Positions 14,905 through 24,311 are shown, counted from the stretch's first letter. The stretch: DNA of 64,000 nucleotides from Dyadobacter psychrotolerans (GCF_004349265.1 NZ_SMFL01000001.1:620001-684000), one strand, 5' to 3'. Notes: a model not told the origin generated them from the sequence alone. Numbers and translations: made by a program.

Positions 14905-17472
14905 ATGCGCGTTGCTTTTTTACTGATCCTACTGTGTTTCATTTCAGGTAAAACTTTTTCCGGCGGCATCCGCGGGAAAATCACTACGCAAAAAGGCGAA
15001 GTACTTCCCTATGCCGGTATCGCCGTAAAAGGAACAAGCAATGGTACCATGGCCAACGCCGAAGGTGTCTTCGAATTCACCATGCCGGCTGGTTCTTATG
15101 AGCTTATATTTCAATATCTTGGCTTTAAAAGTGCAACAAAAACAGTAATCGTCGGGAGTGATTTTGTAACACTGGATGTGCAGCTAGAAGAACAGGCGCT
15201 TAACCTGAAAGAAGCCAGCGTAGCCAGCGGCCAGGAAGATCCGGCGTTTAGTATCATGCGGAAGGCCATTGCAAAAGCCCGTTTTCATCAGTTGCAGGTA
15301 CGCGGATACACGGCAAAGGTTTATTCAAGAAGTACGGCGTTACCTACAAAAATTCCGTTTCTGGTAGAAAAAAGGTTGAAAAAAGAAGGCGTCCAGGAAG
15401 GGAAGGCAATACTGAACGAAAGTGTTGCCGAAATAAAATACCGACGGCCAAACAATTATAGCCAACACATTGTTTCAACCCGCAACAGTCTCGACAACAG
15501 CATTCCTTCGCCAAACGAATACATTCTTGCCAGTTTATATAGTCCTGAAATAGCCGGCACCGTTACACCGCTTTCTCCAAAAGCTTTCGGATTTTATAAA
15601 TTCGAATACGAGGGTTATTTTGAAGACCAGGGACAGATTGTCAACAAAATAAAAGTTATTCCAAAAGCTTACGGCGAAGGTGTTTTTAAAGGAAGTTTGT
15701 ATATCATTGAAGACCGCTGGGCTATTCACAGTTATGATCTTCAAACAACAACCAGCGGATTAAATATCTCTGCAAAACAAATTTTCAGTCCGGTTCAGAA
15801 TGTTTGGTTACCTGTCAATCAGCAGTTTAAAATCAACGGAAGTTACCTGGGTTTTGCAGGAGAATTCAGATACCTGGTTTCATTGACATACAATAAACTG
15901 GATGTTGATCCAGGCCTCAAAGAAGACATTGTAATTAACGATCACAAAAAGGAAGCGACGGCCGGCTCGGGGGACCGCACAAAAAATCTTGAAAAACTAA
16001 TCAAAGACCAAAAGGAATTTTCTACCAAAAATTTCAGAAAACTCACTAAACAATACGAAAAGGAACAGAAAAAGGAAAATAAGATGGAAGCCGGCAGCGA
16101 CCGGATGGTTCGGCAGGATTCTATAGTGGTAGATCCCAATGCAAACCAGAAAGACACTATCTATTGGCAAAATCTGCGACCAATCCCGCTGACAAAATCT
16201 GAGGTGATCAGTTATTCACAGCAGGACAGTATCAAGGTTGTAAAAGATGCAGAAAATGAAAAGAAAAAACCCGATTCTACTCATTTTAAAGCACGTCATC
16301 TGATTACAGGCAATACCTATTCATTCGCTAACCGAAGCACATTTTATTTTAAAAGCCCTGTTTTGTCAATAAGTTACAATGCTGTGGAAGGCAATTCCCT
16401 TAACATTATTACTGAATGGCAAAAAAAATGGGATAAGTCTTACAGGTTCAGCATCCGTCCTTTGGCAAGATATTCATTTGGAAGAAAAAGGTTATACGGA
16501 AATATCGAAACCAATATTGGCAACAATAAGTGGAATTTGCTTTTAACCGGCGGTGAGATGGCGTCTCAGTTTAACAGAAATAATCCTATTCTACCCTTTC
16601 CTAACAGTCTGGCAGGAAGGCTTTTTGACCAAAGTCTGATGAAACTGTATCAACAGCGCTTTATCAGAACTGAATATTCAATAAAAAACATTGCTGACAT
16701 TCTTGGTATTGACGTCAGCCTGGAATATGAAAAACGAAAAGAGCTTTATAATGAGCCAAGTTCACGACCGATATTTTTCTGGAGCCAGTACGATTACACC
16801 CCCAACCGGCCCCTGAACGACGAACTGGCAAATACTGGATTTCCTCAGCATAATGCGTTGCTTTTGGATCTTACCGCCAACATTCGGCCGTGGCGCAGGT
16901 ATTTGATCCGGAACGGAGAAAAGAGATATTTGCGTAGTAAAGGGCCGTCATTCGCTGTAAATTACAAAAGCGGTTTACCTTTCGCAGGTGATGTCGATTA
17001 TTCAATTTTACAGGGAACAATTCGTCAGAATCTAAGTCTCGGTCCACGCAGCAGCCTGGACTACAGCCTTAACGGTGGCGGATTTTTAAGTAAAAAACAA
17101 ATTTACTTTCAGGATTACCGCCATTTTATGGGCAATGAATTCTTCTTTCAATGGGGCGATCCTCCCTATCAGTTCAGGATGCTGCCCTATTACAAGTACA
17201 GTACTTCTGAATGGTTTTTCCAGGCACATGCGGTTTGGTCGTTACAACATTTTCTGCTTACCCGTATTGAGCCATTACGCGTGACGGGCTTATCCGAAAC
17301 CTTACAGGTTCATTATCTCAAAGTCCCAACGATCAGCAATTACTCCGAGCTGGTTTATGGCATCGACAATATTTACAGGGTCGTACGTGTTGAAGCCGTT
17401 GCACAATTCCATAACGGAAAATATCAGCGCATGGGATTCAGGATCGGTACCAACATCAGAATTGGCCGCTAA
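14905..17472 (+). CDS. DUF5686 / carboxypeptidase-regulatory-like outer-membrane protein
   Basis: The protein has 855 residues from the ATG at 14905, chosen because it gives the signal peptide MRVAFLLILLCFISGKTFSG; an in-frame GTG at 14866 is also possible. Residues about 20-105 are a CarboxypepD_reg (CNA-B-like) domain (GIAVKGTSNGTMANAEGVFEF, ELIFQYLGFKSATKTV). The remaining 750 residues match the DUF5686 pattern, a probable outer-membrane barrel with lysine-rich periplasmic loops near 330-400. It is common in Bacteroidota and of unknown function. It starts only about 40 bases after the channel gene and may be co-transcribed with it. Confidence 0.87.
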   Translation: MRVAFLLILLCFISGKTFSGGIRGKITTQKGEVLPYAGIAVKGTSNGTMANAEGVFEFTMPAGSYELIFQYLGFKSATKTVIVGSDFVTLDVQLEEQALNLKEASVASGQEDPAFSIMRKAIAKARFHQLQVRGYTAKVYSRSTALPTKIPFLVEKRLKKEGVQEGKAILNESVAEIKYRRPNNYSQHIVSTRNSLDNSIPSPNEYILASLYSPEIAGTVTPLSPKAFGFYKFEYEGYFEDQGQIVNKIKVIPKAYGEGVFKGSLYIIEDRWAIHSYDLQTTTSGLNISAKQIFSPVQNVWLPVNQQFKINGSYLGFAGEFRYLVSLTYNKLDVDPGLKEDIVINDHKKEATAGSGDRTKNLEKLIKDQKEFSTKNFRKLTKQYEKEQKKENKMEAGSDRMVRQDSIVVDPNANQKDTIYWQNLRPIPLTKSEVISYSQQDSIKVVKDAENEKKKPDSTHFKARHLITGNTYSFANRSTFYFKSPVLSISYNAVEGNSLNIITEWQKKWDKSYRFSIRPLARYSFGRKRLYGNIETNIGNNKWNLLLTGGEMASQFNRNNPILPFPNSLAGRLFDQSLMKLYQQRFIRTEYSIKNIADILGIDVSLEYEKRKELYNEPSSRPIFFWSQYDYTPNRPLNDELANTGFPQHNALLLDLTANIRPWRRYLIRNGEKRYLRSKGPSFAVNYKSGLPFAGDVDYSILQGTIRQNLSLGPRSSLDYSLNGGGFLSKKQIYFQDYRHFMGNEFFFQWGDPPYQFRMLPYYKYSTSEWFFQAHAVWSLQHFLLTRIEPLRVTGLSETLQVHYLKVPTISNYSELVYGIDNIYRVVRVEAVAQFHNGKYQRMGFRIGTNIRIGR

Positions 17473-17719
17473 CTTCATTTCAATAAGTCCTTGCGCTTCA
17501 CATTTTTATTTTAAGACTCCAACCATTTGTGAAAAGGCGTAGAAATACGCTAAAAATCAAGTATTTGTCCTGCATAATATCCCCATAGCACAATTTACCT
17601 TTGTGATGGAAAAAGCTCTTTGCCTTTTCCGAACCGTAAATATCCGAGAGCTCCGGAAAAAATACGCGGTTTGAGTCAGTTTCTAAACTTGCTTTTTACC
17701 CTTAAACAATTTGGCAAAA

Positions 17720-18517
17720 ATGGCAGACAAAGCACAAGACGAAGCGCCGGCCTTCAAATTTGGCTGGCTCCCCGACCTTCCTGACGCAAGAGATTTTATG
17801 TATGCGGCCCCGCTGAAAATTATGCAGAAGATCCCGCTAAAAGTTGATTTAAGACCAGGCTGTCCACCGGTTTATGACCAGGGAGGACTAGGCAGCTGCA
17901 CGGCAAACGCGCTCGGAGCTACTTTTGAATTTGGTAAAACCAAGCAAAATAAGCCAACATTCATGCCTTCACGCTTGTTTCTGTATTACAACGAACGGGT
18001 ATTGATCAACACAGTTAATTCGGACAGTGGCGCCTTTCTTCGCGACGGTATTAAATCTTTAAATAAACAGGGAATTTGCCCCGAAGCAGACTGGACTTAC
18101 GATGACAACAGCGGCACAGGTGCAAAATTCACCCAAAAACCACCACAAACCTGTTATACAACCGCACTTAAAAACCAAATCCTTTCTTACCAGCGTCTTC
18201 CGGTAAATCTCACTGCGATTAAAGGCTGTCTGGCGGAGGGTTTTCCTTTTGTATTTGGTTTTACTGTTTATTCAAGTTTCATGACCCAAAAAGTTGCCAG
18301 CACAGGAATTATGCCTATGCCCAAATTGGCAACTGAGCACGTCATGGGCGGACATGCAGTGGTGGCTGTTGGCTATGATGATGCAAAGCAGGCTGTTCTG
18401 GTACGTAACTCATGGAACACTACCTGGGGAATCAAGGGTTACTTCTGGATGCCTTATGCCTACATCAGTAACAGCCAGTTTTGCAGCGATTTGTGGACAA
18501 TTCGTACGGTTGAATAA
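17720..18517 (+). CDS. Papain-family (C1) cysteine protease without a signal peptide
   Basis: The protein has 265 residues from the ATG at 17720; a TTG nine bases upstream is less likely. The catalytic set is complete: Gln54 and Cys60 in YDQGGLGSCTANA, His212 in MGGHAVVAVGYDD, Asn230 in RNSWNTTWG. There is no signal peptide and only a short N-terminal stretch (about 40 residues, WLPDLPDARDFMY) before the mature-like start VDLRPGCPPVYDQ, so it lacks a classical long propeptide. A chagasin-like inhibitor follows 17 bases later and then a trypsin-like protease. It is probably cytoplasmic or exported by a non-Sec route. Confidence 0.9.
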   Translation: MADKAQDEAPAFKFGWLPDLPDARDFMYAAPLKIMQKIPLKVDLRPGCPPVYDQGGLGSCTANALGATFEFGKTKQNKPTFMPSRLFLYYNERVLINTVNSDSGAFLRDGIKSLNKQGICPEADWTYDDNSGTGAKFTQKPPQTCYTTALKNQILSYQRLPVNLTAIKGCLAEGFPFVFGFTVYSSFMTQKVASTGIMPMPKLATEHVMGGHAVVAVGYDDAKQAVLVRNSWNTTWGIKGYFWMPYAYISNSQFCSDLWTIRTVE

Positions 18518-18534
18518 TTTTCTAATAAAGTATC

Positions 18535-18831
18535 ATGCAGGATGACAACCAGATTGTTTTGAAAAAAGGAGCGCACACGACTCTGTCCTTTATTGGTAAA
18601 AGCACAACGGGACACGAATGGACTGTTGAAACAGATGGAGATGACTGCCTTAAAATTGAAAAACAGATTCAGGAACAAAAATCTCCTATATCAGGTGAAA
18701 GCGCTAACGAAAACTTCATTATTACAGCGATGTCTACGGGTTCAGCCATCCTGCATTTCAGTCTTTCACGCAGCTGGGAGAAAAATGTAAAACCAATAAA
18801 ACAAACCATTTACCGGTTTAAAGTCGAGTAG
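18535..18831 (+). CDS. Chagasin-like (I42) cysteine protease inhibitor
   Basis: The 98-residue protein has an Ig-like fold pattern with the three chagasin loops. STTGHEW (23-29) corresponds to NPTTGY/F, the GES..NEN segment (54-60) to the GxGG loop, and SRSWEK (78-83) to the RPW loop. Chagasins insert these loops into the active site of papain-family proteases. It has no signal peptide, matching the upstream C1 protease, and lies 17 bases after it. The pairing strongly suggests it restrains that enzyme inside the cell. The loops are divergent, so inhibition is inferred, not certain. Confidence 0.8.
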   Translation: MQDDNQIVLKKGAHTTLSFIGKSTTGHEWTVETDGDDCLKIEKQIQEQKSPISGESANENFIITAMSTGSAILHFSLSRSWEKNVKPIKQTIYRFKVE

Positions 18832-18854
18832 AACAAAGTCCCCTTAACCAAACC

Positions 18855-18897
18855 TTGGACAGACAAAAAAAAAGTCTGACAGGAAAACTATGTCCAA
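18855..18897 (+). repeat. Nested inverted repeats between inhibitor and serine protease genes
   Basis: TTGGACA (18855-18861) pairs with TGTCCAA (18891-18897). Inside it CAGAC (18860-18864) can pair with GTCTG (18874-18878) across an A9 run. This could be an mRNA processing or attenuation structure between the two genes; there is no T-run after the outer stem, so it is not a standard terminator. Confidence 0.35.
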
Positions 18898-18927
18898 ACA
18901 ATCAAATCTTTTAAAACAAAATTCATT

Positions 18928-19953
18928 ATGGAAACCAAGAATAAAGTTAAGCCAGCTGATCCGATGACAGCCGAAGAAATTAAAAAACTAAAATCCATCG
19001 ATGCAGAGATTGCGCAGAAAGGTTCAGCCGACAATAAGTTTGACCAACAAGTCGAAACGGAAGTTATTGATGGTTTGACCTATCCAAAGGGCGGAGAGGC
19101 AATCGGCGTTAAAGCAGAAAGCGGTCCATTGCGGTCTTCTCAGGAACAAATGAGTACAGAAGGTTTTATACCAAAACAGGCAGGATTTAGTGCTGTTCCA
19201 AAGGCTGAGGCAAAAAAGGATCACAAACCGGCATTCATTGACCGAAACACCTTCATAGGAAATCTGGCTGGGGGGCCTTTGAAAACAATCTTCGGACCGG
19301 ATAACCGCCGTGTTTTTTACGATACAAATTATCCATGGCGATGCAGCGGGAAAGTGGAATCTGCTCTGGGATCAGGCAGCGGCGTTATGATCGGGCCCCG
19401 TCACTTGCTTACCTGCAGCCACATTGTGGACTGGCGACCAAATAACCAAACGGGCTGGATCAAGTTTACACCCATGTATTACAACGGAAGTGTCCCGCCG
19501 TTTGGCTTTGGTTATGCGGTGAAGGTTTACTACAATTACAAAGTATCCGGACCCACGATCGACGGAACGGAAGCAAAATTCGATTATACCGTAATTGTAC
19601 TTGATAAACGTTTAGGAAACGCGACTGGCTGGCTTGGATCCAAAACCTACTCTGATTCATGGGACGGGCAGGCCGTCTTCACCCATACCGGTTATCCAGG
19701 AGATTTAACAGGTTCTCAGCGTCCGATCTATCAAAACGGGATTGCTCTTGACGGAAATTCCAGTTCGGCACAAAATATTACGCACAGAGGTGATATCTGG
19801 CCTGGTCAGTCCGGAGGCCCTTTCTTTGCCTATTGGGATGGAAAACCCTATACTGTTGCTGTACAGAGTTACCAAAATTCAAGCGTAAACGGTGCCAGTG
19901 GTGGTGCTGACATGGTAAGATTAATTCAGCGTGCTCTTGCTGAATATCCATGA
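18928..19953 (+). CDS. Trypsin-like (V8-type) serine protease with an N-terminal pro-region
   Basis: The protein has 341 residues. Residues 1-115 are a charged, disordered-looking region (TAEEIKKLKSIDAEIAQKG and so on) with no signal peptide, likely a propeptide or targeting tail. The catalytic domain carries His165 (HLLTCSHIVDW), Asp219 (KFDYTVIVLD) and Ser295 (WPGQSGGPFF), all in the right order. It is the third gene of the protease-inhibitor-protease cluster, 96 bases after the inhibitor. Whether it activates the C1 zymogen or acts on its own target is unknown. A strong terminator ends the cluster. Confidence 0.87.
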   Translation: METKNKVKPADPMTAEEIKKLKSIDAEIAQKGSADNKFDQQVETEVIDGLTYPKGGEAIGVKAESGPLRSSQEQMSTEGFIPKQAGFSAVPKAEAKKDHKPAFIDRNTFIGNLAGGPLKTIFGPDNRRVFYDTNYPWRCSGKVESALGSGSGVMIGPRHLLTCSHIVDWRPNNQTGWIKFTPMYYNGSVPPFGFGYAVKVYYNYKVSGPTIDGTEAKFDYTVIVLDKRLGNATGWLGSKTYSDSWDGQAVFTHTGYPGDLTGSQRPIYQNGIALDGNSSSAQNITHRGDIWPGQSGGPFFAYWDGKPYTVAVQSYQNSSVNGASGGADMVRLIQRALAEYP

Positions 19954-19958
19954 TAAAC

Positions 19959-20000
19959 AAATAGCTGCTTTTAGTCCGTTGAGATTAAAAGCAGCTATTT
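19959..20000. terminator. Bidirectional terminator between the protease cluster and the M1 peptidase
   Basis: AAATAGCTGCTTTTA (19959-19973) pairs perfectly with TAAAAGCAGCTATTT (19986-20000), a 15-bp stem with a 12-base loop. It lies between convergent genes and should stop transcription from both sides. Confidence 0.85.
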
Positions 20001-20016
20001 CATTTGAGTTAAAAAC

Positions 20017-21882
20017 TTACTTAGTTCCTGCCTTTTCAGCTTTAAAACGTGGTACCGTTCTCGGCAAAGACGGGTAGGTATTATTTTCGGGATTGACGTC
20101 GGCCATTCTTTGACTAGGGTCAATTACAATTCTTTCGATATCCGCAAGGTTTTTATCAATCACAAAACTATATTCCGGATATGTCCAGCCCCAGTCGGCC
20201 AGTAATGTAGTTTTAGCATACATCTTTTCCATTTTCTCTCCACGCATCATTTCAAGGGGGATGTAAAAATTTTCCTGGCTTCCGTCTTTATAACTTACCA
20301 CCACATCAAGCGGCATAGGCATCTGCCCGATACGTTCGATAACAATATCTGTTTTTCCTGTATTGGAGACTACTTCTTTAATACCGTAATCAATCGTTTT
20401 GGTTGTTCCCACGAAATCTTCCCAATACCAGTCCAATTCCAGACCGGATTCTTTCTCCATGATCCGTTTAAGATCTGTCGGGTTTGGGTGTTTAAATTTC
20501 CACTCATTAAAGTAGCGTTTCATCCCAATTTCCAGCTTTTCCTTACCGATGATATAACCTAGCTGATTTAGGAAAACGGCGCCTTTTGAATAACTGGCAA
20601 CGCTGTAAGCACGGTTTGTATTAAAATGGTCTGCATGGGTTGTCAAAGGTTCTTCCAAACCGGACTTTACCAAACTTCGGTAACTGGCAGTACTCCCACG
20701 CTGTGCATCCAGCTTCGTAGGAAATAATTCAGCCATTACCAGATTTTGGGCATAAGTTGTAAAACCCTCATCCATCCAGCCATACTTAGATTCATTTGTT
20801 CCTAAAATCATTTGAAACCAGCTATGGATCGATTCATGAACTGTTACACCTACCAATCCACCCAAATTTTGGCGACCAACTATCAGTGTCCCCATTGGAT
20901 ATTCCATTCCGCCGTCGCCACCCTGAATAACCGAATATTGTTTGTATGGATAGCGCCCGAATTTCTCATTCATGATTTTGAAAGACCTTACCGCCAAAGG
21001 CTCCATTTCCCTCCATGTTTTTGTGAGAGAATCTCCGGTATAAAAGAAATGAAGATCCAGATTATCATCTACTTTTACAACGTCATGTTTGTAGTCAGGA
21101 TCGGCAGCCCACATAAAATCATGTACTTCCGGCGCAATGAAATGCCAGGTAAGTTTATCTCCCGCTTTGTGTTTTACTTCCTTTTTGCCGTATCCGTAAC
21201 CAATTTTATCCGGATTTTGCAGATACCCTGTCGCTGCAACAACGAAAGAAGCATCCAATGTAATTTTTACGTCAAAATCTCCCCAGATACCATAAAATTC
21301 TCTGGCAATGTATGGGTTGGCATGCCATCCTTCATAATCATATTCGCACATTTTAGGATACCACTGGGCCATGGAATAATCAATGCCCTCACTGTTATTA
21401 CGGCCTGTACGACGAATCTGAACCGGCACCTGCGCTTCAAATTCCATCTCAAAAGTGTGCTGTGAATGCGGCAGGATCTTTTCCGCCAGCGTAACTTCAA
21501 GAATTGTCCCCACCACCTGGGATTTCAATGCTTTTCCGTTCTGTTTCAGAGAAATGATTTTTTCGTATCCGATCTCAGAAGGTGATAATTTTGAAATACG
21601 ATCTTTCACACGCGCATCCGGATCACTGATAGTCCTGGAACGAACATCCATCTGACTTCCCGGCTGAAAAGCGTTCAGGTATAAATGATAAAAGACTTTT
21701 GTAAGCGTATCAGGCGAATTGTTGGAGTAAACCAGTCTCTGAGAACCTTTGTATTGATGGTTTGTAACATCAAAATCAACATTCATCTGATATTTTGCCC
21801 GCTGCTGCCAACGATCTGACTGCCCTGATGACACTGTACTAAATATTGTAATTACAAAAAAAACTGAAAACCACTTTTTCAT
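20017..21882 (-). CDS. Exported M1-family metallopeptidase
   Basis: The protein has 621 residues with a signal peptide (MKKWFSVFFVITIFSTVSSG). The gluzincin site is HESIH (349-353) with the third zinc ligand Glu372 (WMDEGF) 18 residues later. GGMEYP (324-329) replaces the classical GAMEN exopeptidase motif, as is common in Bacteroidota M1 relatives. The N-terminal beta domain (about 25-210) has the usual NHQYKGSQRLVYSNNSP start. It probably trims peptides in the periplasm or at the cell surface. It stands alone on its strand. A second M1 enzyme is encoded at 32.4 kb. Confidence 0.92.
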   Translation of the reverse strand: MKKWFSVFFVITIFSTVSSGQSDRWQQRAKYQMNVDFDVTNHQYKGSQRLVYSNNSPDTLTKVFYHLYLNAFQPGSQMDVRSRTISDPDARVKDRISKLSPSEIGYEKIISLKQNGKALKSQVVGTILEVTLAEKILPHSQHTFEMEFEAQVPVQIRRTGRNNSEGIDYSMAQWYPKMCEYDYEGWHANPYIAREFYGIWGDFDVKITLDASFVVAATGYLQNPDKIGYGYGKKEVKHKAGDKLTWHFIAPEVHDFMWAADPDYKHDVVKVDDNLDLHFFYTGDSLTKTWREMEPLAVRSFKIMNEKFGRYPYKQYSVIQGGDGGMEYPMGTLIVGRQNLGGLVGVTVHESIHSWFQMILGTNESKYGWMDEGFTTYAQNLVMAELFPTKLDAQRGSTASYRSLVKSGLEEPLTTHADHFNTNRAYSVASYSKGAVFLNQLGYIIGKEKLEIGMKRYFNEWKFKHPNPTDLKRIMEKESGLELDWYWEDFVGTTKTIDYGIKEVVSNTGKTDIVIERIGQMPMPLDVVVSYKDGSQENFYIPLEMMRGEKMEKMYAKTTLLADWGWTYPEYSFVIDKNLADIERIVIDPSQRMADVNPENNTYPSLPRTVPRFKAEKAGTK

Positions 21883-22131
21883 TCTAAAACATTTTTGTTC
21901 ACTAAAACTTTATACAAATTATGGGCAAACCAGCTATTAATTAAACGCCGGTATAATTGTTCATTTTATCAACTCCAATGGGAATCATTCTCCCCATCAA
22001 TATAAATTTATTTAAGTTCAATAAGACTTTTCAGTGTTATTCAACAACAATTACCCACTTTGGCCATTGGCACACAATTGTTAATATCCTTAACAGATAT
22101 TTATTAACAACTCATATAACTTTTGTCAATT

Positions 22132-22296
22132 ATGCTTAGATGGACAGTAATATTTCTAATCGTGGCTATCATTGCCGGGGTACTTGGTTTTGGTGGAATT
22201 GCTGCCGGTGCAGCAGGAATTGCTAAGATTTTATTCTTCGTTTTCCTTGTGTTATTTGTGTTGAGCCTGATCAGCGGAAGAGTCGGGCGATCCTGA
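22132..22296 (+). CDS. Small DUF1328-type membrane protein
   Basis: The gene encodes 54 residues: [20 protein letters not shown], then a [16 protein letters not shown] segment and a second helix ending SGRVGRS. Two transmembrane helices with a Gly/Ala-rich centre are the DUF1328 (YtjA) pattern; the length is normal. The function is not known; relatives are often stress-induced. A terminator hairpin follows 20 bases after the stop. Confidence 0.82.
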   Translation: MLRWTVIFLIVAIIAGVLGFGGIAAGAAGIAKILFFVFLVLFVLSLISGRVGRS

Positions 22297-22316
22297 CACT
22301 TCAAGTCAAGAATATA

Positions 22317-22354
22317 AAACGAAAAGCGGACATCGATCCGCTTTTTTCGTTTTT
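22317..22354. terminator. Bidirectional terminator between the DUF1328 gene and guaA
   Basis: AAAAGCGGA (22322-22330) pairs with TCCGCTTTT (22337-22345) around a CATCGA loop. Flanking AAAACG and CGTTTT extend it, and a T-run follows on the plus strand. It lies between convergent genes. Confidence 0.82.
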
Positions 22355-22367
22355 GTATATATTGGAT

Positions 22368-23897
22368 TTATTCCCACTCAATTGTTGCAGGCGGTTTCGA
22401 CGAAATGTCATAAACAACTCTGTTTACCCCTTTTACTTTATTGATGATATCGTTGGAAACTTCGGCAAGAAAATCATAAGGCAAATGCGCCCAGTCGGCG
22501 GTCATTCCATCGACAGAAGTTACTGCCCGAAGCGCCACGACACTTTCATAAGTACGCTCATCCCCCATTACGCCCACACTTTTCACAGGTAAAAGCATTA
22601 CACCTGCCTGCCAAACCTCCTTATACAAATTCCATTTTTTCAGTCCGCCTATAAAAATAGCGTCAACCTGCTGCAAAATGTCTACTTTTTCCGGAGTGAT
22701 TTCACCAAGAATACGAATAGCAAGACCGGGTCCCGGGAAAGGATGACGTTCCAGTATTTTTTCAGCAATACCTAACGTTCGTCCAACCGCTCTTACCTCA
22801 TCTTTAAACAAAGTATTCAGAGGCTCAACGATTTTCAATTTCATGAAGTCAGGCAAACCACCCACATTATGGTGTGATTTGATGGTCGCAGATGGTCCTT
22901 TAACAGAAACCGACTCGATCACATCCGGATAAATCGTTCCCTGTCCAAGCCATTTTACGTCTTCAATCAGGTGTGCTTCCTGGTCAAATATTTCAATAAA
23001 AGACTTACCGATCGCTTTACGTTTTGCTTCCGGTTCCGAAAGTCCGTCAAGTGATTGATAAAAATGATCTTTTGAATCAACACCTTTGATGTTCAACCCC
23101 ATATCTTGGTAAGAATGAAGAACTTCTTCAAACTCATCCTTACGGAGTAAACCGTTATCTACGAAGATGCAATACAGATTTTTACCAATGGCCTGGTGAA
23201 CCAATATTGCTGCAACCGTAGAATCAACACCCCCGGAAAGAGCCATCACGACCTTGTCATCACCCAATTTCTGGCGCAAATGACGAACCGATTCTTCAAC
23301 GAAAGAATCAGAAGTCCAGCTTTGCTTACATCCGCAGATATTTACTACAAAGTTGTGCATCAGCTTTTTACCTTCTGCGGAATGTGTTACCTCAGGGTGA
23401 AACTGAATGCCATAAGTAAGTTCATCTTCCACTTTGAAGGCTGCAACATGAACCGATTCAGTTGAAGCAATAACGCGGATATTCTCAGGAGCACGAACGA
23501 TCGTATCGCCGTGAGACATCCAAACCTGTGAAGACGGCGAAAGACCAGCTAGTAAAGAGGAATCGGTATCATCAATTTTCAGATGCGCCCGGCCATATTC
23601 GCGGTGCTGGGAAGGTTTTACATCGCCCCCAAGTACCTGAGCCATTAATTGCGCTCCGTAACAAACGCCCAAAAGGGGAACAACTTTGCGAAATTTATCG
23701 AGATCAACGCCTGGTGCATTTTCGTCACGCACCGAGCAGGGACTTCCTGAAAGGATTACACCTTTGATATTCGGAGTGAGTTCGGGGAAATTATTGTAAG
23801 GATGGATTTCACAATAAACATTCAGCTCGCGAATCCGACGCGCTATAAGCTGCGTGTATTGGGAGCCAAAATCTAAAATCAGAATCTGTTCTGTCAT
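22368..23897 (-). CDS. guaA: GMP synthase (glutamine-hydrolysing)
   Basis: The protein has 509 residues, full length. It aminates XMP to GMP using glutamine and ATP, the last step of guanine nucleotide synthesis. The class I glutamine amidotransferase domain (1-185) has the nucleophile Cys79 ([11 protein letters not shown]) and the His-Glu pair in FHPEVTHS (His167, Glu169). The ATP pyrophosphatase P-loop is SGGVDST (221-227). The C-terminal dimerisation domain ends with the usual [13 protein letters not shown]. It is monocistronic, and I see no purine riboswitch in the 165 bases upstream. Confidence 0.97.
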   Translation of the reverse strand: MTEQILILDFGSQYTQLIARRIRELNVYCEIHPYNNFPELTPNIKGVILSGSPCSVRDENAPGVDLDKFRKVVPLLGVCYGAQLMAQVLGGDVKPSQHREYGRAHLKIDDTDSSLLAGLSPSSQVWMSHGDTIVRAPENIRVIASTESVHVAAFKVEDELTYGIQFHPEVTHSAEGKKLMHNFVVNICGCKQSWTSDSFVEESVRHLRQKLGDDKVVMALSGGVDSTVAAILVHQAIGKNLYCIFVDNGLLRKDEFEEVLHSYQDMGLNIKGVDSKDHFYQSLDGLSEPEAKRKAIGKSFIEIFDQEAHLIEDVKWLGQGTIYPDVIESVSVKGPSATIKSHHNVGGLPDFMKLKIVEPLNTLFKDEVRAVGRTLGIAEKILERHPFPGPGLAIRILGEITPEKVDILQQVDAIFIGGLKKWNLYKEVWQAGVMLLPVKSVGVMGDERTYESVVALRAVTSVDGMTADWAHLPYDFLAEVSNDIINKVKGVNRVVYDISSKPPATIEWE

Positions 23898-24005
23898 GTA
23901 AATGCTATCTAAAACGCAAAGGTAGGGAGATTGACTGAAACGAAAAAAATATGTTTAAACAAAACAGAACGCCGTGGGTTGAATCTTCCCGAGTAAAAAC
24001 AAAAG

Positions 24006-24037
24006 TTGCTTATCTGTTTTCTTAATCCGTACATTTG
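24006..24037 (+). promoter_or_regulatory. Bacteroidota-type promoter of the cold-shock gene
   Basis: TTG (24006-24008) and TACATTTG (24030-24037) are spaced by 21 bases, matching the TTG / TAnnTTTG consensus of Bacteroidota sigma-ABfr promoters. The ATG is at 24063, leaving a leader of about 20 bases, so no long cold-shock leader is present. Confidence 0.5.
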
Positions 24038-24062
24038 GGAAATTTCTAATATAATAATTAAT

Positions 24063-24254
24063 ATGAATCAGGGAACAGTAAAATTCTTCAATGACTCAAA
24101 AGGATACGGGTTTATTAAAGACACAGAAACAGGAATTGATTATTTCGTACATATATCCGGTCTTGTGGACGAAGTTCGCGAAAGCGATGATGTAACTTTC
24201 GATCTTCAGGAAGGACGCAAGGGACTTAACGCAATTAATGTTAAGCTTGCTTAA
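24063..24254 (+). CDS. Cold-shock domain protein
   Basis: The protein has 63 residues, starting at ATG 24063 (GTVKFFNDSKGYGFIKD, the RNP1 motif; YFVHISGL, the RNP2-like motif). It is a single CSD, a nucleic-acid chaperone that melts RNA structure. The C-terminal end (GRKGLNAINVKLA) is the usual Bacteroidota form. A perfect 11-bp hairpin covers its last codons and stop (24235-24260), and a strong terminator follows. It is likely transcribed alone. Confidence 0.93.
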   Translation: MNQGTVKFFNDSKGYGFIKDTETGIDYFVHISGLVDEVRESDDVTFDLQEGRKGLNAINVKLA

Positions 24255-24260
24255 CATTAA
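24235..24260. repeat. Hairpin overlapping the cold-shock stop codon
   Basis: TTAATGTTAAG (24235-24245) pairs perfectly with CTTAACATTAA (24250-24260) with a CTTG loop. The stem includes the last coding triplets and the TAA at 24252-24254. There is no T-run, so it is not a terminator by itself; the terminator lies 20 bases further on. It could affect mRNA stability or translation termination. Confidence 0.5.
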
Positions 24261-24278
24261 TTTATGATATAAAGTAAA

Positions 24279-24311
24279 CAAATAAAGGCCTCGATTTGAG
24301 GCCTTTATTTG
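24279..24311. terminator. Terminator after the cold-shock gene (also faces glyQS)
   Basis: CAAATAAAGGCCTC (24279-24292) pairs perfectly with GAGGCCTTTATTTG (24298-24311), a 14-bp stem with a 5-base loop (GATTT). It lies between convergent genes and is AT-rich at both flanks, so it can act in both directions. Confidence 0.85.

Noticed and set aside
23898-24062. Possible purine riboswitch or other leader before guaA
   Set aside because: I found no purine-riboswitch core or clear paired stems in the 165 bases shared with the cold-shock promoter.
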